Of a stretch of DNA of 64,000 bases, positions 33,841 through 42,583 are shown one piece after another. Location: the NCBI GenBank assembly GCA_964486295.1, contig CAZAMF010000002.1, positions 186,001-250,000 of the forward strand, written 5' to 3'. Position numbers and translations under genes: made by a program. Below the pieces are notes generated by a model. It was given only the letters and a program-made list of their open reading frames with translations, was not told the origin of the DNA and ran no database searches. How positions within the stretch are numbered: the first letter of the stretch is position 1; each line of letters starts with the position of its first letter. This DNA is from CALBZG01 sp964486295. GTDB taxonomy: Bacteria > Bacillota > Clostridia > Peptostreptococcales > Anaerovoracaceae.

Positions 33841-36150
33841 TTGGGTAGTGGAGCAACACTGGAAAACCTGGTCGTCGACCTGGCGCTGATGCTAATTACA
33901 GCGGCTATCGTTTCTTTAATATTTAAAAAATTCCGCCAGCCTCTGGTGCTCGGCTATATTGTCGCGGGGTTCTTAATAAGCCCCAATTTTGCATTTTTCC
34001 CAACAGTAGTTGACAAGTCAAGCATAGAGCCTTGGGCGCAGATCGGCGTAGTATTCCTGATGTTTGCGCTGGGCCTTGAGTTCAGTTTCCATCGAATAGC
34101 AAATATCGGAAGTACAGCTATCATCATGGCAACAACGGTAATTGCTTTTATGACTGTTACCGGCTTTGTAACCGGAAAATTTCTTGGATGGAGCAATATG
34201 GACTCGGTATTCCTGGCCGGTATGGTTTCACTTTCATCCACTATGATCATTCTGAAATCGTATGAGGAATACCATCTCAAAAAAGAAAAATTTGCCGAAC
34301 TGGTTCTGGGCGCAATGGTGGTAGAGGATATTGCTGCTGTTTTCATTATTATATTTCTATCTACAATAGGGGCCACGAACGCGCCATCAGGAATCGCCAT
34401 CATCGGAAAGATTGAAATCATGCTTTTGCTGCTGGTTATTTGGCTCTCTGCAGGGATATACCTGATTCCGACTATACTAAAAAAAATTCAAAAGTATCTG
34501 ACCGATGAAGTGCTGCTTATTGTTTCTATCGCGATGTGCCTGGGAATGGTTTTGATTGCCTATGAGATCGGATTTTCAGAAGCATTGGGCGCATTTATGG
34601 CCGGCTCGATCATGGCTGGCACGTCAAACTCCGCTCACATCGACAGGCTTATACAACCGATCAAGAATCTTTTTGTTGCTGTTTTCTTTATTTCTGTTGG
34701 CATGATGCTGGTACCGGCTCTATTAGTCAAATATCTGGTACCAATCCTGATTATTTCAGTGGTCGTGGTCATTGGACAGAGCTTTTTCAGTACACTGGGT
34801 GTATTGCTGGCTGGGCAGGATCTCAAAACGGCAGTCAAAGCGGGACATAGCACACTGCAAATCGGAGAATTTTCCTTTATCATTGCCGGACTTGGAATGA
34901 ACTTGGGAGTTACCAGTGATTTTCTATATCCGATCATCGTCTGTGTTTCAGTCATTACCATATTTGTGACACCAATTGCGATGAAATCATCAAACAACTC
35001 CTACATGTTCCTGATCAAGATTCTACCGCAACGGACGATGGCTTTTATTCGATCCTATACGAGCAAAACAAAACTGGAAAGTGATAAGGATCCGGACTGG
35101 AATATTTATCTTAAGAAGTATTTTATCAGAACACTGATTTCTGCAGGATCTATTTTCGCCATCATTCTAATGGGTTTTAAAGGCCAGGAATTCATATACA
35201 GACTCATTCCGTTGCAGAATTTCAAGATAGTGCTGGCTGGACTCATTCTGGTCTTGCTACTCCCGTTTATCAGCCTTATGAACAGACAACCGGGTGCTCT
35301 CTATTATAAATTATGGATAAAGAATAGAACAAACAGGCTTCCGCTGTTTTTACTCAGGGGATTCAGAATGATTTTATCAGCCGGCGCCATCATCAGTGTA
35401 ATGAAATTCATTGCCGATATGAATATCATTATTCCAAGTATACTGGCAGTGATCGCGATAGGATTTATTGTTAAATCAGGTTTTCTTAAATCTACCACAA
35501 TCAAGATGGAAACAAGATTTATTTCTAATTTTAATGAAAAAATCTTAAAAGCAGAAAAAGAGAAGCGACATAAAAGTGATAATCATGATTGGGTGGATGA
35601 GCAATTTTACGTTGTAACTTGCCGGATCAGGCATCTTCCGTCTAAATATGAAATAAGAGAATTTTGTCCCCGGAATAAATTCGGTGTTAATGTAATCAGA
35701 ATCATCAGAAACGGAAAGTATTACAGCATTCCGGAACCATCGATGAACCTGAAGGAAAATGATATAGTCGTTGTTATGGGAACAAAAGAAAGACTTGATG
35801 CCTATCTTGTTTTCATCGCTAAAGCGGATTATATTGAAGATCCGAGAGAAAAACCGGTTACATTAAGAGATTATACTTCCGCAGAAAAATATCTCGATAT
35901 CGACCCGGAAGAAGAAATCGTATGCTGTGCCATCGTAATCAACCCTGAAATGCAATTGCACAAAAAATCAATACAGACGTCCGGTTTTAAGGAAAAATTC
36001 ACGGGTTTGATCATCGGGCTCGAAAGGGATGACTTGCCTGTACTCTCTCCGGATAAAAGTATGGTTTTGGAGAATAATGATTTGCTTTGGGCTTTGGGGA
36101 AACGTACACTGATCAATAATCTGCTGAAATATAATATATTGGAAGTATAA
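33841..36150 (+). CDS. Cation:proton antiporter (CPA2/KefB type) with TrkA-C domain
   Basis: The 769-residue protein has a CPA2 transporter domain of 12-13 helices in residues 1-385 (FMFALGLEFSFHRI, LSSTMIILKSYEE, ALGAFMAGSIMAG, IGEFSFIIAGLG), a second group of hydrophobic helices at about 425-550, and a cytoplasmic TrkA-C (RCK_C) domain at about 580-665 (EIREFCPRNKFGVNVIRI...NDIVVVMGT). A further C-terminal TrkA-C-like segment is possible. It should exchange K+ or Na+ for H+. TTG follows GCGGAGGAATAAC. Only 12 bp separate it from the kinase, so it probably belongs to the same operon. Confidence 0.85.
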   Translation: MGSGATLENLVVDLALMLITAAIVSLIFKKFRQPLVLGYIVAGFLISPNFAFFPTVVDKSSIEPWAQIGVVFLMFALGLEFSFHRIANIGSTAIIMATTVIAFMTVTGFVTGKFLGWSNMDSVFLAGMVSLSSTMIILKSYEEYHLKKEKFAELVLGAMVVEDIAAVFIIIFLSTIGATNAPSGIAIIGKIEIMLLLLVIWLSAGIYLIPTILKKIQKYLTDEVLLIVSIAMCLGMVLIAYEIGFSEALGAFMAGSIMAGTSNSAHIDRLIQPIKNLFVAVFFISVGMMLVPALLVKYLVPILIISVVVVIGQSFFSTLGVLLAGQDLKTAVKAGHSTLQIGEFSFIIAGLGMNLGVTSDFLYPIIVCVSVITIFVTPIAMKSSNNSYMFLIKILPQRTMAFIRSYTSKTKLESDKDPDWNIYLKKYFIRTLISAGSIFAIILMGFKGQEFIYRLIPLQNFKIVLAGLILVLLLPFISLMNRQPGALYYKLWIKNRTNRLPLFLLRGFRMILSAGAIISVMKFIADMNIIIPSILAVIAIGFIVKSGFLKSTTIKMETRFISNFNEKILKAEKEKRHKSDNHDWVDEQFYVVTCRIRHLPSKYEIREFCPRNKFGVNVIRIIRNGKYYSIPEPSMNLKENDIVVVMGTKERLDAYLVFIAKADYIEDPREKPVTLRDYTSAEKYLDIDPEEEIVCCAIVINPEMQLHKKSIQTSGFKEKFTGLIIGLERDDLPVLSPDKSMVLENNDLLWALGKRTLINNLLKYNILEV

Positions 36151-36182
36151 ATAAAGACTAGAACCTTGTCGAAGATTGTCGG

Positions 36183-36219
36183 AATAAAATAGTTGCCATA
36201 TTATGGCAACTATTTTATT
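36183..36219 (+). terminator. Terminator after the antiporter gene
   Basis: A 17-bp perfect stem (36183-36199 with 36203-36219; core ATAGTTGCCAT) with an ATT loop. It ends only 8 bp before the cpaF start codon. Confidence 0.85.
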
Positions 36220-36227
36220 GTATAAAT

Positions 36228-37433
36228 ATGGAAATTAACATTTCAAATTTAATGAGAGAAATACGGGAACTGATTTTAGCCCGTCATGAAGAAATCAATG
36301 ACGATGAGGCCAGTAAATTGATCGAGGAGTATATATTCGGGAATCGTGAATTGCAGTTTTATTCTCTGAAAGAAAAAAGCTGTTTGATTGAAAGGATTTT
36401 CAACGGGCTTCGAAAGGATTTGGACATACTTCAGCCTTACCAAAATAATCTTGATGTTTCTGAAATCATGGTTAATGGTAAAGATGATATTTTTGTAGAA
36501 CGCAATGGCAGATTGGAACGAATACCGGTTTCTTTTGAAAGGACAGAAGATCTTGAGGAATTAATAAGAAGAATCGCCGCTAAAGTATATCGTGAGATCA
36601 ATGAGCTTAATCCGATTGTTGATGCAAGGTTATCTGACGGATCAAGAATCAACGCGGTTTATAAAAACATCGCTTTAGGCGGACCGATCCTGACAATTCG
36701 AAAATTTCCGGAAAAAGCGATCACCATGGAAAATATGATTGAATGGGGGACCTTAACAGAAGAAATCGCTCAATTTCTTATCTGTTCAGTAAGGGCAGGA
36801 CTAAATATTTTTATCAGCGGAGGAACATCTTCAGGTAAAACTACATTCCTGAATGTACTATCGAATTTTATTCCCGGGGATGAGCGGGTCATCGTAATTG
36901 AAGACTCCGCCGAACTTCAAATCAGGAGTATAGACAATTTAGTGAGAATGGAGTGTCGTAATGCGAATGTGCAGGGAAAAGGGGAAGTCGACCTTCAAAG
37001 TCTGATCAAAACAAGCTTAAGAATGAGACCGGACAGGATTATAGTTGGCGAAGTTCGCGGTAAAGAAGTGATCGACATGATACAGGCTATGAATACAGGG
37101 CACGATGGAAGTTTGTGTACGGGACACGGCAACTCGATAGCAGGTATGCTGCGAAGGTTGGAGTCTATGTTTCTTCAGGCTGCAAACTATCCGATCGAGG
37201 TTGTTCGGTCGCAAATAGCGGAGGGGATCGACCTGATGGTTCATCTCGGAAGGTTATCTGATGGTTCAAGAAAAGTTCTCGAAATTGCAGAAATTTGCGG
37301 CATCGAGGACCGCGAATTTGTTATTAATCGTCTCTATTACTATAAAGCCGGATCCGGTTTTTCAACCACGGGTAACAATTTGTGGGATTATAGTAAATTT
37401 GAGCTGAGAGGATTGAAAATCAATGGCTGTTGA
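36228..37433 (+). CDS. cpaF: Tad pilus assembly ATPase CpaF/TadA
   Basis: The 401-residue secretion ATPase has the P-loop SGGTSSGKTTF at about residues 193-203, the Asp box VIVIEDSAEL, Walker B region RMRPDRIIVGEVRG and the His box NTGHDGSLCTGHGNS typical of CpaF. It energises assembly of type IVb (Flp/Tad) pili. There is no ribosome binding site before the ATG at 36228, which follows a terminator hairpin by 8 bp; a second ATG eight codons later also lacks one. Promoter and start therefore remain open. It overlaps tadB by 11 bp. Confidence 0.93.
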   Translation: MEINISNLMREIRELILARHEEINDDEASKLIEEYIFGNRELQFYSLKEKSCLIERIFNGLRKDLDILQPYQNNLDVSEIMVNGKDDIFVERNGRLERIPVSFERTEDLEELIRRIAAKVYREINELNPIVDARLSDGSRINAVYKNIALGGPILTIRKFPEKAITMENMIEWGTLTEEIAQFLICSVRAGLNIFISGGTSSGKTTFLNVLSNFIPGDERVIVIEDSAELQIRSIDNLVRMECRNANVQGKGEVDLQSLIKTSLRMRPDRIIVGEVRGKEVIDMIQAMNTGHDGSLCTGHGNSIAGMLRRLESMFLQAANYPIEVVRSQIAEGIDLMVHLGRLSDGSRKVLEIAEICGIEDREFVINRLYYYKAGSGFSTTGNNLWDYSKFELRGLKINGC

Positions 37434-38169
37434 CTATAATGACTATGCTTTATCAATAAAAGAAAAAAGAAAATATTTGTTAGGCTCTTATTTATTGATT
37501 TTTTGTATAGCTTATTTATTTTATGATTCGATCTCAGCTGCTGTTCTTTCGGGAACACTGGCTTTTGCAGGGATCGATTCATATAAAAATTATCTTAGAG
37601 ACAAAAGAAAGGCTGTCTTGAAAAATCAGTTCAGAGATTTACTGTATTCTTTATCATCATCCTTTGCTTCAGGTCGCCAGATAACGGAGTCTATTGGAGA
37701 AGCGATACTAAATCTCGAAGCCAATTACGACCGAAACTCGCCGATTATGATTGAGACAAAAAGAATGTATTCAAGCTTGCATGACGCCAGAGCAAGCGAA
37801 GAAGCCGTACTGTCAGATTTCGCGATGAGAAGCGGAATAAAAGATATCATAAACTTCGTCGATGTCTATATTATCTGCAGAACTACTGGAGGCAACCTGG
37901 AAAGAGCAGTGATGGAGTCCAGCAGAATACTAATGGAGAAAATAGAAATCGATGAAGAAATACGCGTGATGACAGTTCAGAAAAAATTTGAAGGCCGTAT
38001 TATTTGTTTGATGCCTTTGGGTGTGATCCTATTTTTAAGGCTCGCTTCTCCGGATTATATGCAAGTCATGTATGAATCAGTTGCAGGAAGGATTGTCATG
38101 ACCATTTCTCTCGCTTGTTTAGCCTACGCCGGCTACTTGATAAAGAAAATCACTGATATCGAGGTGTAA
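37423..38169 (+). CDS. tadB: Tad pilus membrane protein TadB
   Basis: The 248-residue protein has a type II secretion system F domain: two N-terminal helices (about 22-36 and 39-52), a cytoplasmic helical region with LYSLSSSFASGRQITESIGEA, and two C-terminal helices (about 190-205 and 223-240). TadB and TadC form the inner-membrane platform for pilin insertion. Its ATG overlaps the end of cpaF, and it is shorter than typical TadB (about 300), lacking part of the N-terminal region. The next gene begins 2 bp after its stop. Confidence 0.87.
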   Translation: MAVDYNDYALSIKEKRKYLLGSYLLIFCIAYLFYDSISAAVLSGTLAFAGIDSYKNYLRDKRKAVLKNQFRDLLYSLSSSFASGRQITESIGEAILNLEANYDRNSPIMIETKRMYSSLHDARASEEAVLSDFAMRSGIKDIINFVDVYIICRTTGGNLERAVMESSRILMEKIEIDEEIRVMTVQKKFEGRIICLMPLGVILFLRLASPDYMQVMYESVAGRIVMTISLACLAYAGYLIKKITDIEV

Positions 38170-38170
38170 G

Positions 38171-39352
38171 TTGATAAAGGTTAATATGATGATAGAAAAA
38201 ATTCAAAAAATATTTGTTTCGATGTTGAAAATAATGGCTTGCAAACTTCCATCCGATCTTTTTGGAAAGGAAGAAGTATTTCGTACATTTTATGGAAAAC
38301 TATATGGAAATTCCGATTATAAAAAAGCTCTTGATGGACTGAGATATAAGAATCTGAAAAATATCACCTTATTCTTTATAACGATCCTACCCATCCTGGG
38401 TTTTTGTTTGTACCATGATCTATCAGGAATTGCAGAAGGAATCAATTTAAAAAATAATTATATAGTCAGTATAAATAGACCTGGTCCAAAGGAAGGTGAA
38501 AAGAAAATCAGCACGGAAGCTTTTATTGAAAGAGAGGGTGTCATGCAGTCTATACCAGTCACCCTAAACATCAAACCGCAGCAGAATGAATTAAGCGAAG
38601 AAGAGAAAGTTGAACAATACGAACGAGAACAGGAAAAACTGAAACATGATCCTGAAAGAATATGGGAAGAGACTTTACGTAATTTCAGGCTTACCGTCAA
38701 CAGTCTGAATCAGAATGTCGAAGGGACCAGTGTTAAATTACCTCAGACATTAGCTCAGGATGTAAAAGTGAAATGGAAATTAAAAAGAGAATACGAAACG
38801 GCTGCAATTGTGATTTTACTGGCTGGTATTCTTGCATTCTTATATACAAAGAGACACCAGGCAATCAAAAAAGAATATTTGAATGCAAAAGAATCGGTTA
38901 TGAATGACTTGCCTGACTTTATCAATAAATTGATTCTTATGTTGAATGCAGGTCTTGTGATCCATTCTGCTTTTATTAAAACATTGAATGACTATATGGA
39001 AAATCGAAAAAAGAATATTGTGCCGGATAGTTACTTTTATAATCAACTCCATGAAATCAAAATAAGGATATCTGAAACAAATAGTGCACTGGCTCCCGAG
39101 CTCAGAGAATTTGCGAAAAGAAGTGGTGTTCCGGAATTCATTAGGCTTACAAATATTATTGCAGATAATATCGGTTTGGGGGCAGGGCTGGTTGAGAAAC
39201 TCTCTATGGAGGCAGATCTGTTATGGTTTTCACGGAAAAAAAGAGCCATCGAAAAAGGTCGGCTCGCTGAAACAAAACTGACATTCCCTTTGATGCTTTT
39301 ATTGATTGCATTGGTTATGGTCACAACAGCGCCTGCGCTGATGGATATATAA
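38171..39352 (+). CDS. tadC: Tad pilus membrane protein TadC with a large external insertion
   Basis: The 393-residue protein carries a T2SS-F domain in its C-terminal half (LPDFINKLILMLNAGLVIHSAF, ELREFAKRSGVPEFIRLTNII, LLMLLLIALVMVTTAPAL-like ending). An unusual part is a hydrophilic insert of about 130 residues (roughly 78-210) between the first helix (57-77) and the second (212-232), rich in acidic and basic residues (ELSEEEKVEQYEREQEKL); by topology it should lie outside the cell. It starts with TTG after GAGGTGTAAG. It is followed by the pilin gene after 17 bp. Confidence 0.85.
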   Translation: MIKVNMMIEKIQKIFVSMLKIMACKLPSDLFGKEEVFRTFYGKLYGNSDYKKALDGLRYKNLKNITLFFITILPILGFCLYHDLSGIAEGINLKNNYIVSINRPGPKEGEKKISTEAFIEREGVMQSIPVTLNIKPQQNELSEEEKVEQYEREQEKLKHDPERIWEETLRNFRLTVNSLNQNVEGTSVKLPQTLAQDVKVKWKLKREYETAAIVILLAGILAFLYTKRHQAIKKEYLNAKESVMNDLPDFINKLILMLNAGLVIHSAFIKTLNDYMENRKKNIVPDSYFYNQLHEIKIRISETNSALAPELREFAKRSGVPEFIRLTNIIADNIGLGAGLVEKLSMEADLLWFSRKKRAIEKGRLAETKLTFPLMLLLIALVMVTTAPALMDI

Positions 39353-39369
39353 AAGAAAGGAGTTATGTA

Positions 39370-39531
39370 ATGAAGAAGTTGAAATTTTTGCACAACAACA
39401 AAAGAGGGATGGAAATGGTCCAGGTCGCAATCCTTGTTGGTATTGCCGTTGTACTCGGATTGATATTTAAAAGTGAGACAACATCGTTTCTGAATAATAC
39501 TTTTGATGCGCTTTCCGAAAGCTCGCTATAA
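39370..39531 (+). CDS. Small Flp-like type IVb pilin (53 residues)
   Basis: The gene is very short. The protein begins with a basic stretch (MKKLKFLHNNKRG) and continues MEMVQVAILVGIAVVLGLIF, a single hydrophobic helix, then a short polar tail. This is the class III signal plus helix arrangement of Flp-type pilins, with cleavage expected after the Gly. The usual glutamate at mature position 5 is Gln here (M-E-M-V-Q), and the only acidic residue is at position 2. AAAGAAAGGAG precedes the ATG. Its place between tadC and the TadE-like genes supports the call. No prepilin peptidase is in the window. Confidence 0.78.
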   Translation: MKKLKFLHNNKRGMEMVQVAILVGIAVVLGLIFKSETTSFLNNTFDALSESSL

Positions 39532-39537
39532 CAACCA

Positions 39538-39990
39538 ATGCGAATAAGGATGCACAACAATAAGAAAGGAACAGCAGTCGTAGAGGCCGCTCTGGTTTTA
39601 CCTTTAATTATTACTGTGGTGATGGTCGTATTCTATCTTGCCATTGCTTTTTATATGGAAACGGCAAACAGCGCCTCGTTACATCTGTCAATACGCAGTG
39701 AAGCAATTGATCTGGCTGATACCGGAACCCTAAATTCGGGTGCATCGGAGTTAAAGCCTTCAGACATTTACGGCAGGCATGCATACAATGAGCAAAAATT
39801 CACGAAGATTTGCAGGGGCTTATTTTTTGATTCCATTCAAGGCTCAAGCCAGACACAAACAAAATTACCAAGAATTTTCAACAGAAAAATAAGCATGGGA
39901 ACCGACACGACTTTCTATATTATTAAAGAAACGGAATACATACGATGTTTGGATATCATACCAAAGCAGGATCATCATCCATATTCCTGA
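39538..39990 (+). CDS. TadE-like minor pseudopilin
   Basis: The 150-residue protein has the TadE/TadG pseudopilin start: a basic leader followed by KKG, then TAVVEAALVLPLIITVVM, with Glu at mature position 5 and a long hydrophobic helix. The rest is polar and of unknown structure. Two in-frame ATGs (39538 and 39550) are possible and neither has a strong ribosome site. Its 3' end overlaps the next gene by 46 bp in a different frame, so its last 15 residues are probably not conserved. Confidence 0.78.
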   Translation: MRIRMHNNKKGTAVVEAALVLPLIITVVMVVFYLAIAFYMETANSASLHLSIRSEAIDLADTGTLNSGASELKPSDIYGRHAYNEQKFTKICRGLFFDSIQGSSQTQTKLPRIFNRKISMGTDTTFYIIKETEYIRCLDIIPKQDHHPYS

Positions 39991-41150
39991 TGATGATTAT
40001 GGCGGCCTTATCTGCTGTTGTTGTCGTATTTATACATGCTGCAGAAGCTGTGTCAGTGAATAGCATGAGCCATGCTTATGTTAATCTGGCCGGAAGGTCG
40101 GTTTTGTCGGAATTCAATATCTGCCTGAAAGAAGATTATAATATTTTTGCGATGGGTCTTCAGCAAGCTGATATTTCAAAAAGAATGAAATATTATCTTG
40201 ATCAGAATCTGCCTGACCAAGGCTTCTTGAAAATGAAGGTCGATTCGTTGGATACTGATGTCAACGATTACTCGCTGGCCTCCGTAGAAAATTTTGAGCA
40301 GCAGGTTTTAGAAGCTGGTGAATATATACTAGGCAAAACACGAGCAATGAACCAAACATATCAGGAGAATCCTAAGGATAGAATTTTAAGAAATGAAGTA
40401 ATATTGAACAATCTTCCTTCCAGCGGTTTTTCATCCGGCTTATTTAATATTGAATTGATTTCCGGAGATGCCTCGAACATCAAAGACTTAATAAGGGGCG
40501 CTTCAGATAAGGTGATCGTAAATGAGTATATACTTTATTATTTTAAATATGGAGAAGGTTCAAATATATTCGAACCTTCTTTTTTTCAGAAGGAGGTTGA
40601 ATATATATTGTATGGTAAAAAGAGTGATGCGGAAAACGTGAGCCGGCTGAAGAGAGATTTCATTATTCTTCGCACCATGTTGAATCTCGCCCATATCAAA
40701 TCAAATCCTGCAAAAATGGAAGAATTGGCATTCGCTGCAGCATTGCTGACGCCGGGCCCTGAGGCTCTTGCGACTCAGCTGATAATGGCTGGCATATGGG
40801 CTGCTTTGGAGGCAGAAAATGACTGGAAACTGATCATCAACGGATATGGAGTCGCTGTTATAAAATCAAGCAGCGATTGGGCACTGGATATTTCTGTTTT
40901 ATCAGACAAGGTCCAAAAGAATGGGTATATCAAGCCTGAGAAACAATCGAACTTCTCTTATACTGATTATCTTCGTGTATTTTTATATTTTGAAAAAAGT
41001 GATGTGAAGTTACTTAGGATGATGGACCTGATCCAAATCAATATGATTGGAAGAAACGATAAAAACTTCCTGATAAAAGAACATAGTATCGGTTTTAATC
41101 TGGATATATCAATTAATGGGAAAAGATATAGTTATGCAGAATCTTACTAA
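39945..41150 (+). CDS. DUF5702-type protein of the Tad locus
   Basis: The 401-residue protein has an N-terminal hydrophobic segment (SIFLMMIMAALSAVVVVFIHAAEA) and a large polar domain with no enzyme motif. This matches the DUF5702 family that accompanies tad genes in Clostridia and resembles TadG, the anchored pseudopilin-like subunit. A second hydrophobic patch (LATQLIMAGIWAALEAE) lies near residue 280. Its start at 39945 overlaps the upstream gene by 46 bp. I cannot say whether it is a pilus base component or an adhesin. Confidence 0.68.
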   Translation: MFGYHTKAGSSSIFLMMIMAALSAVVVVFIHAAEAVSVNSMSHAYVNLAGRSVLSEFNICLKEDYNIFAMGLQQADISKRMKYYLDQNLPDQGFLKMKVDSLDTDVNDYSLASVENFEQQVLEAGEYILGKTRAMNQTYQENPKDRILRNEVILNNLPSSGFSSGLFNIELISGDASNIKDLIRGASDKVIVNEYILYYFKYGEGSNIFEPSFFQKEVEYILYGKKSDAENVSRLKRDFIILRTMLNLAHIKSNPAKMEELAFAAALLTPGPEALATQLIMAGIWAALEAENDWKLIINGYGVAVIKSSSDWALDISVLSDKVQKNGYIKPEKQSNFSYTDYLRVFLYFEKSDVKLLRMMDLIQINMIGRNDKNFLIKEHSIGFNLDISINGKRYSYAESY

Positions 41151-41913
41151 AAGGGGTTATTATACAATTGAAGCCGCGATATTTCTGCCGGTATTTATCA
41201 TTGCCATGGTAACTTTGGTATATGTAATAAGAATTATATGCATCGAAGAACGAATCACGCATATCATGACCGATGAAGGAAGGTATTTATCGGCGCGTGC
41301 ATATGATAATCTCACCATGGCTTCAGGGATTAACATGGGGTTTTTACTGGGCATCCATCTCGAAGATCGATTTAACAGTGAAGTAAAATATGACACACCA
41401 TATATAATAACTGAATATCGGTATCTATTTGAAGAAGATGGATTAACCGGCTTGATCGATTATAGTCTCAGCTACCAGAATCATTTAAAGATGCCTATCA
41501 ACTTAGTTAGAAGCAGAACCTTTGATAAAAAACTGCTGCTCAGAGGATTCATCGGAGCGGATTACAATCAGGATGCCTTTGATTATGAATCAATGGAGGA
41601 AAATAAAGAATCAATTATTGTCTGGGTTTTTCCGAAAGCCGGAGAAAAATATCATGTGGAGAATTGTCGCCACATAAAAGTATATCCACGTCAGATCGCC
41701 CTGAGCAAAGCTTTCATGACTAAATACAAATCATGCAGTCATTGTAAAAATAAGATTACAGTACCCGGGAGTCTGGTATACATCTTCAGCGAATCCGGAG
41801 GAGTTTATCATCATGGCAATTGCTTTACAGTCGATCGTTACGTGGTATCAATGGACAAGGAAACAGCAAAAAATAAAGGATACATACCATGTAAAACCTG
41901 CGGAGGGGAGTGA
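41134..41913 (+). CDS. TadE-like pseudopilin with two C-terminal zinc-ribbon-like repeats
   Basis: The 259-residue protein begins with a pseudopilin signal: KRG followed by YYTIEAAIFLPVFII, again with Glu at mature position 5. Its C-terminus has two copies of a His-Cys...Cys-x2-Cys motif: His174, Cys178, Cys201, Cys204 and His226, Cys230, Cys253, Cys256 (YHVENC...CSHC and YHHGNC...CKTC). Each resembles the metal-binding part of Ada-like domains and should bind zinc or another metal, or form disulfides outside the cell. The ATG at 41134 is preferred weakly over 41116; it overlaps the preceding gene by 17 bp. Confidence 0.75.
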   Translation: MQNLTKRGYYTIEAAIFLPVFIIAMVTLVYVIRIICIEERITHIMTDEGRYLSARAYDNLTMASGINMGFLLGIHLEDRFNSEVKYDTPYIITEYRYLFEEDGLTGLIDYSLSYQNHLKMPINLVRSRTFDKKLLLRGFIGADYNQDAFDYESMEENKESIIVWVFPKAGEKYHVENCRHIKVYPRQIALSKAFMTKYKSCSHCKNKITVPGSLVYIFSESGGVYHHGNCFTVDRYVVSMDKETAKNKGYIPCKTCGGE

Positions 41914-41919
41914 TAAGAA

Positions 41920-42492
41920 TTGAATATTGATTCGAAGACGAAAATTAGTTACGGAAATGGTAGGATTACAATCATTTGCAAACAAAACCTTTTCAAAGAA
42001 TATGAGAAAAAAGTGCTGGCCAGCGGGATGCTTGCCGGACTGGTGGTTACGGAGTTTCTGAAAACTGAACATTTAGATCGCGTAACATATAATATTTCCG
42101 GGATGAAGAAGATATCGGAGCAGGATTTAAGCACGTTAAATGATGCATTGGATCTTCTGCAAAAAATTCTCTTTATTCTATTGAATGCCGATGAATATCT
42201 GATAGACATAGACTATATCAATCTTAGTTATGATTGTATTTATAAGGAAGAAAGGAAAAAAGGGATCAGATTACTTTATGTACCCTGTGTTGAAAAAATT
42301 GTCTGGCAAAACTCATTTAGCGAACTGATTCATGATTTAAAAACGATTTATCCCAGACATGATCTGACGAATTATCTGGAACAATTAATACGATATATCA
42401 GTATAAGCCACAGAACGATTGAAAACGTGTCCGACAAAATTTCTGAACTCAAACGAGACGCTCATCTTTGCGGTATTCTATTCGATGGGTAA
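41920..42492 (+). CDS. DUF6382-type protein at the end of the Tad locus
   Basis: This 190-residue protein resembles the DUF6382 domain, which in clostridial tad loci is usually the N-terminal part of a larger protein ending in an FHA (phosphothreonine-binding) domain. Here the FHA part is absent; the frame ends cleanly at 42492 and no FHA-like sequence follows. Typical features are the N-terminal ITIICKQNLFKEYEKKVL, the small hydrophobic ILFILLNADEYLIDIDYINL and a helical C-terminus. It starts with TTG after GGGGAGTG. Role unknown; a cytoplasmic adaptor is plausible. Confidence 0.65.
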   Translation: MNIDSKTKISYGNGRITIICKQNLFKEYEKKVLASGMLAGLVVTEFLKTEHLDRVTYNISGMKKISEQDLSTLNDALDLLQKILFILLNADEYLIDIDYINLSYDCIYKEERKKGIRLLYVPCVEKIVWQNSFSELIHDLKTIYPRHDLTNYLEQLIRYISISHRTIENVSDKISELKRDAHLCGILFDG

Positions 42493-42521
42493 GACAAGAA
42501 GTTTTCCAACTGGTCCAGATA

Positions 42522-42530
42522 TGATATAAT
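42522..42530 (+). promoter_or_regulatory. Extended -10 promoter of rarA
   Basis: TG-A-TATAAT about 55 bp before the rarA start, with no convincing -35. GGGAG precedes the rarA ATG. Confidence 0.55.
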
Positions 42531-42583
42531 GTGCTGAAATTATTTGAAAGCTTCAGCGTCATTCATATAAACGGGAGTAAAAG

